Source of the DNA: Clostridia bacterium
GTDB lineage: Bacteria > Bacillota > Clostridia > Christensenellales > UBA1242
DNA length: 47,916 nt
Reading direction: 5' to 3'
Assembly (NCBI GenBank): GCA_017938505.1
Contig: JAGBBH010000028.1
Span: 1 to 47,916 of the forward strand
Position 1 is the first letter of the stretch, and each line of letters starts with the position of its first letter. Position numbers and translations under genes: made by a program. The notes beneath the pieces were generated by a model. The model saw nothing but the letters and a program-made list of their open reading frames with translations, did not search any database and had not been told where the DNA came from. Shown here one piece after another: positions 43,301 to 47,916 of the stretch.

Positions 43301-46300
43301 AAAACAACTTCCAATCTTTGTTCATAATTTCCATTGTCATCACAAACAAAGTCAACACTTTCAAGTTCAACAGCCCTTTCAATGCCAACACTTCCAAGAG
43401 TTGATGGCAAATGATAATCACTCACTGCACCAATCTTGATCGTCATTGTTGAACCTTGTGCAAAAATGTTGTTATAAAGAGCATTGTCAATTGTAAATGT
43501 ATATTTTTCATCAACCTTTGCAATTGTCAAACCACTTATAATAGGTTGGTCATTATCATTTATATATATATTAAATTTAACAGTATTATCATATTCAAGC
43601 GTTGCCTCTCCAACAAAATCAACCTTAATAGTTGGCATTTGAACCACTGACAAATCTGAACTTTCAAACGAAACCGAAGAAATTGATGGTGTCGCAAGTT
43701 TGCTCGCTTGATTGTTGAGAGTATATGCAAAACAATTCCATTCTTCTGTTGAATTGAGCAATTGCACTCTCCCAGCATAATAAATCGTGCCACCTTTTGC
43801 AACATTATAAGAAGAAATTGTCGCATAAACATTACACTCAATTGCCCCAGAAGAAAGAGCAGACATACTTTCAAACAATGTTCTGTTAACAGCAAGGTCA
43901 ATGCTTGCAGAAGTATATGTTGTGTTATATGTAACAAAGTTTCCAAGCCTGTCTTTGAAAACCAAAATATATGAAAGATTGTTTAAGTTCTTTCCTTCAG
44001 CAAAGGCACTCCAACGATATCTATTATTTTCAAAATTGACAGTCAGGTCATCAGGTTTAACAGTTGACATATTTTGCAAATTCCAGGTCGTTGTTTCACT
44101 GTCAATATAATAAGTAGAAATTTCTCCTGAAGCAACCACTTTTCCAACAACTTTAAACGAATAAGTGCCATCTCCGACAATTTCTGCCATTTTGCTCGTG
44201 TTGTTTTCTTTTGTTCCTGCTTTGTCAATTTCAACATATTGACTAAAGTCCGCTTCCGAAGAAAGCAATCTGTAAGACAAATAACCCAATTTGTCTGACA
44301 CATCATCTGGCAATGTTTTAGGGTTTACAAGGGTTACACTTTGAACAGCATTGAGTTGATAAATGCTCACAATGTTTGAAGTGTCTGACTCTAAGTAATA
44401 TGGATTTTTAACTTTTACATAGAAGTTATAATATGTCCCTACAACAAAGTCCGCCCTTGACATTGCATAACTAACATTTCCTTGCGTTGCATTTGCCAAT
44501 GGTGTTGCAGTAGAATAAATTTCGCTTTCTGACAAAATTTGTGTTGAAGACACACTATAAATTTCGTATGTCGTGTCAACGCTTTGACTGATTGTTTGAC
44601 CAACATCATTCCAAGCAAGAACGAAGTTCTCATTAGATGTGGCATCAAGAACCAAGTTTGCTGAAGGAAGTTTCTTAACCTTCAACAATTGTTGTGATTC
44701 ATTTCCCTCAATTGTCGCATAGCTAGAAGCAAGCTGAACAACTCCTGCAGTTTGGTCATTATAGTTTTTATAAGCAAAAACTGCAAAGTCAATTTCTGTT
44801 GCCTGATTGTAAACACTTGCCAAAGTTTCGTGAAGTTTAATAACATTCAAAATCCTTGAAAGAGAAATTGTGCAAAGAGCCTCTTGTCCAACAAAGAACA
44901 ATGCGGTGGCACCAATTTGATATTCTTGTCCTTCATATACCGCAACCATTCCAGAAGACATAAACTTGATTGAAATTTGATAATCACTTTGAGGCGTTTT
45001 TGCAAGGATATCCATAATGTAATATTCTGTCAATGCTTGTTTTGGGACAAAAGTCAAATTTCCGTTATAATATTTCAAGTTAGAAGGAGCTTCCAACCTT
45101 TCAAAATCAATTGTTGAAACCTGGCTATCCAAATAAATTTTTCCACCATCTTCAACAAATAATGTCCCTTGTTTTTGAGAACCATATCGACTGAAGTTGA
45201 GTGAGAAACTTGACAGTTCTTTAATGTTCATTGTTGCAGTTTGCCCATTCTCAACAGACACAAAATTTCCAAATTCATTGCCAACTTGAGAAATCTTGAT
45301 TGCCCTAACTCCTTCGCTTGGAGAAAGCGAAACAGTGTGAGTAATTTCGTCGAAAATCAAATCGTCATAAACAACACTTGCAAGATTTTCAATTGTCAAT
45401 TCTTTTCTGTCTGAATCTTCATAAAGAGTCGTATCCAAAGCGCTTCCAACAATTGAAATCGTTTTTGGTGTGCTTGGGTCATCAAATTTTTCCACAAACA
45501 AATAAATCGTAGAGCCAACACCATCAATCTTTGCAAACGCTGGTGTCGTTTCGTTAATTAAAATCGAATAAGAAGCAACATTGTCAGAATCTTCAACAAC
45601 AATATAATATCCCGAACTGTCCGTCAAACTAGAGTGGTTCTTATAGTTTTCTTCATCATAACCAAATTTAACTTCTCCAAGTTGCAATTTTTCAGAAATG
45701 AAGAAGACTTCCTCCAAACATTCCAAAGACGAAATTCTTTCATTTGGATTTGTTGACAAAGAATAAATCTTTGAATAATAATAACCAACACTTTCAAAAT
45801 CAAAACTTGGTTGTTCCAAAACATATTCTGCCTTTTCAAGTCCTGTTGTGTCGATGTTTATTGCAGTTTTATTAGCCTCATAAACATCTTTTGTAAGCGA
45901 ATAAATTTCCACTCTATATTTATCTGCCCCAGCAACTTCTCCCCAAGAATATGTTTTGTTTGTAGAATTTCCACTGTTTGCGCTTGTTGGAGCAGTAAGC
46001 AATTCAATTGTCTTTTCAACAGAACAACTAATTCCCCAGCGGTCATCTTCCGGCAATCCAACCATTTTAAACTTGAATTGTTTTTTATCACCATCATCAC
46101 TTGGCGTAAAACAGTTTTCAATTCTTTGACTTAATGTAAATTCAACAATTACATCTTGACCAACTGTCGTTTTTTCTAAATTATACAAACTTGCAGAAAC
46201 AAGTTCATATTCACTCCCATTGAAATAATACAATTCATATTTTTCAACTGCATCATCTTTTTCTTTAAATGAAAGCATTGAAAATTCTTCTGCAGAACCA

Positions 46301-47814
46301 ACATATTTATGAGAAATTGCATCTATACCTTCAAAACACTCAAGTTTAGCAATTTCAGTTGAACTATTTTTGTCAGAATTAACAACAAATACGCCTTCGC
46401 CGTCAAAAATATTCGCACTGTTTTTTGGCATTGCGACGAGATTTACATCATAAATCCCAGCCCTTGGAATGTCAATTTCAATATCTTTGCTTTGTTGCCC
46501 TTTCATCAAGCCTTCTTTTACAACATCATTTCCAAAGCCAGCAATATAAACATTGACATCAAATTCACTTTCTTCCGCCAAAGAAATCGTTGCGTTAACA
46601 ACATTTCCATTGTCCGCATTGTTTCCCTTGCCTTCAACAGAAAGTGTTGCCAATTTATAAATTCTTCCAACATTTAAAGGCGAACTCTGATAAAATTTCC
46701 CTTCATAATTCTTTGCAATCACTTCCAATTCAAAAAGTCCATCAGACAAACCTTCAAAATCAGTTTCTACACTGCCATTAACATTTGTGTAATTTATAAC
46801 TTTGTTTTTGCTTTCATCTGCAGACTTAAACACAAAATCATAACTGGCAGCATTTGCAACTTCCAAAAGTTTAAACCTTCCACCCTTAACAGCATCAAAA
46901 ACATAGTCAACTTCTGGAGTTCCAATCTTTTCAATGTTTAAGATAGCACTTTGTTTTGCAATTTTAATTCCGCTTGCGTCATAGACAAAAACCGAAACTT
47001 CGTGATTTCCTTCATCGGCATTTTCAAAAACACCCGACAAATCATAAGCACTTTGAGTTGTGAAATTTCCAAGCAAAACATCATCAAATTTAACCTTATA
47101 TTTTTCACCTTCTTGAGAATTCCAACTCAAAACACCTGTTTCTGAATTCCAAACAAACCCAGACTCCTCAATTTCTCTCATATATCCGAAAGAGAATTTA
47201 TATTCTTGAGAAAACACACTTTCATCAAAGTAACCAGCCCCCAACGCCTTAACTTTAATTTCATAATCCCCTTCTTCACTCAAAGTCAATGAATTAGAAT
47301 CAACCTCTTTGTTTATATTCAAAACTCTATCAACAAAAGTCGGATTGCTTGGCAGATAAGTCGTAACCTTTCCTTGAACAAGATATTTCGTTGCAGAAGT
47401 CTTCGTTGAACTTCCTTCAAAATAACCAAAAACCTCACCCCAAGTCAACTTGCCATTTTCGTCAACACTAAAATTCGTAGGAGCAACAAACTTATCCCTA
47501 ACAACAACTTGCATACTTGCCAAAATGTTGTCTTCATAAAAAGCATAGGCAAATGTTTTTCCTGCTTTTTTTGCCAAGTATGTTGAATTTCCTTTGACCT
47601 CAAACAAATCAGGGTTGGAAAATTTAAACCCCACCTCTCTCTTTTCAAGGCCTTCCACAGAAACATAATCATCAAGAGAAATCTCCGTACCAATTGACAT
47701 CGTTACCTCTCCCTCTGAGAATGTTATGTTAGGATTTTTAAAAGAGCAGGCGGACAAAAGTCCTCCCACAAACAAGGTAAAGATTGAAACCAAAATCAAG
47801 CTTAATTTTTTCAT
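36268..47814 (-). CDS. Giant 3848-residue surface lipoprotein with FN3-like modules
   Basis: One uninterrupted frame of 11.5 kb. The signal peptide ends in lipobox L-S-A-C with C23, so the mature protein is lipid-anchored at its N-terminus. A Big_2-like Ig domain follows (about 28-110). Most of the protein is FN3-like: at least 13 positions show a small hydrophobic-x-W strand, such as GKLTWGEV (about 123), TYSWGEVAGADKYRVEIY (about 625), VSWEAVTGAGGY (about 1704) and GILKWDSV (about 2908). An acidic linker with GELEEEVLPVEED lies near 2105, and a helix-rich island at about 2380-2450. From about 3496 a GLUG-type block begins with GMGTNVSPYAI and continues to the C-terminus without a membrane helix. 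An AGAGGTG ribosome binding site and a promoter precede it. Family members act as adhesins or spacers; function here is unknown. Confidence 0.88.
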   Translation of the reverse strand: MKKLSLILVSIFTLFVGGLLSACSFKNPNITFSEGEVTMSIGTEISLDDYVSVEGLEKREVGFKFSNPDLFEVKGNSTYLAKKAGKTFAYAFYEDNILASMQVVVRDKFVAPTNFSVDENGKLTWGEVFGYFEGSSTKTSATKYLVQGKVTTYLPSNPTFVDRVLNINKEVDSNSLTLSEEGDYEIKVKALGAGYFDESVFSQEYKFSFGYMREIEESGFVWNSETGVLSWNSQEGEKYKVKFDDVLLGNFTTQSAYDLSGVFENADEGNHEVSVFVYDASGIKIAKQSAILNIEKIGTPEVDYVFDAVKGGRFKLLEVANAASYDFVFKSADESKNKVINYTNVNGSVETDFEGLSDGLFELEVIAKNYEGKFYQSSPLNVGRIYKLATLSVEGKGNNADNGNVVNATISLAEESEFDVNVYIAGFGNDVVKEGLMKGQQSKDIEIDIPRAGIYDVNLVAMPKNSANIFDGEGVFVVNSDKNSSTEIAKLECFEGIDAISHKYVGSAEEFSMLSFKEKDDAVEKYELYYFNGSEYELVSASLYNLEKTTVGQDVIVEFTLSQRIENCFTPSDDGDKKQFKFKMVGLPEDDRWGISCSVEKTIELLTAPTSANSGNSTNKTYSWGEVAGADKYRVEIYSLTKDVYEANKTAINIDTTGLEKAEYVLEQPSFDFESVGYYYSKIYSLSTNPNERISSLECLEEVFFISEKLQLGEVKFGYDEENYKNHSSLTDSSGYYIVVEDSDNVASYSILINETTPAFAKIDGVGSTIYLFVEKFDDPSTPKTISIVGSALDTTLYEDSDRKELTIENLASVVYDDLIFDEITHTVSLSPSEGVRAIKISQVGNEFGNFVSVENGQTATMNIKELSSFSLNFSRYGSQKQGTLFVEDGGKIYLDSQVSTIDFERLEAPSNLKYYNGNLTFVPKQALTEYYIMDILAKTPQSDYQISIKFMSSGMVAVYEGQEYQIGATALFFVGQEALCTISLSRILNVIKLHETLASVYNQATEIDFAVFAYKNYNDQTAGVVQLASSYATIEGNESQQLLKVKKLPSANLVLDATSNENFVLAWNDVGQTISQSVDTTYEIYSVSSTQILSESEIYSTATPLANATQGNVSYAMSRADFVVGTYYNFYVKVKNPYYLESDTSNIVSIYQLNAVQSVTLVNPKTLPDDVSDKLGYLSYRLLSSEADFSQYVEIDKAGTKENNTSKMAEIVGDGTYSFKVVGKVVASGEISTYYIDSETTTWNLQNMSTVKPDDLTVNFENNRYRWSAFAEGKNLNNLSYILVFKDRLGNFVTYNTTYTSASIDLAVNRTLFESMSALSSGAIECNVYATISSYNVAKGGTIYYAGRVQLLNSTEEWNCFAYTLNNQASKLATPSISSVSFESSDLSVVQMPTIKVDFVGEATLEYDNTVKFNIYINDNDQPIISGLTIAKVDEKYTFTIDNALYNNIFAQGSTMTIKIGAVSDYHLPSTLGSVGIERAVELESVDFVCDDNGNYEQRLEVVFDENYLHFTTAGIVLKVEMTPNGESVTTEYVEVAISEETEKIVVDDLKDVFADKLQNGGTVKVSAFINNFVDNSGAVYYLSCPVSTQTAQYTVLKSVPNVINKAGGFVVDETLNSNATKYFVECGGISKIVSADDGFYFEFPNSWTNSEYEVTIVAMEEGCVNSVASTSTFTLDRVARVDAVTLKRTSVADLSKVSVSWEAVTGAGGYIIKMYAQDDDARENLLYSFEGNRNSYSFEEIFGSNYQSVFDFGKLTAVDFEQDFPVVFEVISVGAAGKNNSFTYEFNATIAGNAISGDKIAVNQFGIVTFEVDESEIGSKYLYRFISADRTESQAWKEIVVEDTITKLELDKDGEGNYLIPDGKQYEVEIIAMGNATTDTEFSSSSTDYNFTLDSMPYTSFQSSPTFLINNEIVGMGYREELSSSIAFEMISKQSFTNLYVGLDEDAILNEDVAQINPTEAFEGDGGVSFIYSTIFAEFIDKIKAAGLGLEISNSPVTIYVWSYRETLEAETTYTVSKPYEFTFSFVAEEDFVEIKKMGKNEFIGNTNYEEGYEDDANAFAIFNDVDDITSLTTLGIFVKVTQLKAKQEVAVVEEGSSGEGELEEEVLPVEEDVVFSTIKFVAKEHLSNVGYFVDEDVFVVNLTEIFEHEDLLRLTGKFKVEFSKLQINASKGFVCSDWLAGFGGKDFEFDRMANIINLKLDGGNLYWVENDELASKYYVYFIEELKGEDMGEHYSFYSTDTTNFNASDYGGAGSGYYIGVQAISENPYVISSRKVYVVDLAEGDLAPVKVKRNRLSAQLLLKDGAISLAWPDDCDFFDMLSSQEMSYSDLADALTITQFESPFVFKLEELFGNRITMQMAFTSLDAGSEGIKHVFNVNAKYLLADLLVHSLTKGFDIVTTLTELKTNATSLEAQEIIDELIRFVALESHGIGNRRALFDDFFERLQMGSYKLEYRILGGASSLNSAWATFKNENGENVVYVNPQPTVRAIKEESQEDLAINTYSVIFKKSNVYDYSSGAYQAVIAENYVLKIKDGSGSEYHAFAISKAGSSYKLTALERYTTTNGLEYPSSESVSVYECDSNGNVVANGEYLKFYLNYNNGDSVLGMFSNVISKMTYEMQIYAVGTDYSISSKSEYFFLTFLGLGQIVEEEGPEEDPTGWLSFEQGLGMNKGVFVWTPHNNRNTSVIYKKNTSTLAQEEIVDGSMATSRFSLDSLGYGLFDYIKFVMEGDVVGKTIFVDSEIFQISNVYKLASPTLTNDYGKIKVDDSTNSTLLANCYSDNPLYFYNIYNNVSTSSSFNDVANENGTSIFEYETGTTGITEQETDYARYKATENLADKFDVMSLGTHLDTTFKLKKDSEKYYIYNLYCGFDTTKSVAVRSAPASINAKMMDSVSNLRIDDGILKWDSVKGREWENEIKDTPLSQPLIVDQEGQTKIVYKITWVQYEITSAGADEVETNVGMEHYIYTTSTEFDFAMIDEGEIIEHPTKTYLKATVQAFAANLVNSRPAVGNYLEFVDGEETYYAYGNVKYKDSELFVLMSNGEVINKIDRVAPVEMLEISEGKLVWKYITPYEIDETNFAQSYTFIVEDENGKVVSGELKATMLSSSEQDGNLFRIEFVENSDTISAGAHILKVYASKIQAEAEAMIKSFPQSIAIEKLPAVTQEDFAIVSDMDRETLDLSAFYADGNTHQIIATITKTNVDPQEKEEVVFTSSRNKMFVVYSEQAEAEVRELLASGSYGDYVSTILVVDDESSFDIVYKVVNYTMADAIYSDLSKNFVLKRTSIEDKIEIVWNAVSQQFEWDYDFYSLLPQTEAVKLSFLTNQETVAFNDAGLSEDSGITLSEGEVLTVKNIGDGHYEISYAEGTYFLPVSCVDIVEDETIELGSGLIYSLMQMQESLAIIQKESGEIYRVDKDDLIEPIFIIEATYSDNGNWENPHNIMRVYETTSKSFQPTIIGKVAMKLRVKLGTNNVQSMQIEYSVDEEKFVDYNLFASGMGTNVSPYAITNAQEFKNLAYRAKKEEYLSNYVGAIAEDSTYYFEIKNDIVLSEVENPASYVSGILFKGTFSGVVRGSTVVGDNNAPTISYISNGVAMLSKAVTISEGNVIGPENQSSFSYIYGTSLFEILATEARIENLNLSVEYAQGTTIQNHSLLAGLAITNRGKINKVNLTSFKNGFTGYSAGGSSVIMSYSGLVSINIDVNARISNCKIQADMLIDDNNNAQTMFVAGVAFTNYATIENCQAGKSLSGNACSMYVTCRIPIDTVQVAGIVNTNASLGVITNCENYFNITVESAKANNSVTVYMAGIAGYGKGTISVAADANKGQLTTIQIATNYLQKGDIVAVGV
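37600..47510 (-). repeat. FN3-like module array of giant protein 2
   Basis: Residues about 100-3400 contain repeated beta-sandwich-like units whose B strand reads G-x-hydrophobic-x-W, followed by Y-x-hydrophobic strands. Approximate positions of the Trp or equivalent strand are 123, 228, 625, 920, 1066, 1268, 1704, 2208, 2311, 2678, 2908, 3068 and 3306. Spacing is irregular, so other domain types or degenerate copies lie between. Confidence 0.6.
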
Positions 47815-47877
47815 AAAACACCTCTAAAAATCTTTAGCGAAATTAAAGTCTAAAACATCAGGTATATATTCAAAAAT

Positions 47878-47906
47878 ATTTTACACTAATTGAATTAATT
47901 TATCAA
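47878..47906 (-). promoter_or_regulatory. Promoter of the giant lipoprotein gene 2
   Basis: On the minus strand TTGATA (47901-47906) and TAAAAT (47878-47883) have a 17-nt spacer. The leader is about 57 nt and ends with AGAGGTG before the ATG at 47814. The upstream side runs into the window edge. Confidence 0.7.
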
Positions 47907-47916
47907 ATAAAAATTA

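Noticed and set aside
9307..47814. Giant genes as assembly concatenation artefacts
   Set aside because: Frames are uninterrupted over 18.5 and 11.5 kb, repeats are strongly diverged with no evident nucleotide identity, and both have matching promoters, signals and termini.
1..47916. CRISPR array, tRNA, rRNA, insertion sequence or prophage
   Set aside because: I saw no regularly spaced direct repeats, cloverleaf structures, transposase or phage genes on either strand; short intergenic regions leave little room.

Overview
The window looks like chromosomal DNA of an uncultured, AT-rich, endospore-lineage Bacillota (Clostridia-like) bacterium. The evidence is the set and order of housekeeping genes (holB-ricT-trmN6, tatD-rsmA), the sporulation pair spmA-spmB, Gram-positive type lipoprotein signals, strong AAGGAGG-type ribosome binding sites, and the standard use of TGA as a stop. 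I cannot name a genus. No tRNA, rRNA, CRISPR array, transposase or phage gene was seen.

Layout. Bases 1-249 hold the 3' end of rplI (+). Bases 296-2047 are a leftward unit, tatD-rsmA-small ORF, ending in a hairpin shared with rplI. Bases 2173-3251 are spmA-spmB (+). Bases 3277-5776 are a leftward operon holB-ricT-trmN6, followed upstream by a Ca2+-type P-ATPase (5831-8446) and uppP (8497-9258). Bases 9307-27816 are a single 6169-residue surface protein gene. Bases 28133-33357 are a tight leftward operon: small membrane protein, dnaB, two uncharacterised extracytoplasmic proteins, gltX. typA follows (33458-35290, own promoter and terminator). Bases 35380-47814 hold a 282-residue lipoprotein and a 3848-residue giant lipoprotein, read leftward from a promoter at 47878-47906.

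The accessory content is the cell surface. Giant 1 (about 0.68 MDa) has a cleavable signal peptide and a C-terminal membrane anchor, so its N terminus is the free end. Giant 2 (about 0.42 MDa) is lipid-anchored at its N terminus, so its C terminus is free. Both carry a similar GLUG-type module at the free end, despite opposite anchoring polarity. Giant 1 is built from GLUG-like, Ig/MBG/YDG-like and InlB-like repeats, with a YDG/MBG region showing a period of about 198 residues. Giant 2 is mainly FN3-like modules. Three smaller exported proteins lie in neighbouring operons. I infer a long fibrous adhesion or surface-layer system; ligands and function are unknown.

Two genome-style observations recur. 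tatD and holB have near-consensus promoters whose -10 box ends exactly 6 nt before the ATG, with no ribosome binding site, which predicts leaderless mRNAs (spmA may be a third). Several terminator hairpins contain the stop codon of the gene they end.
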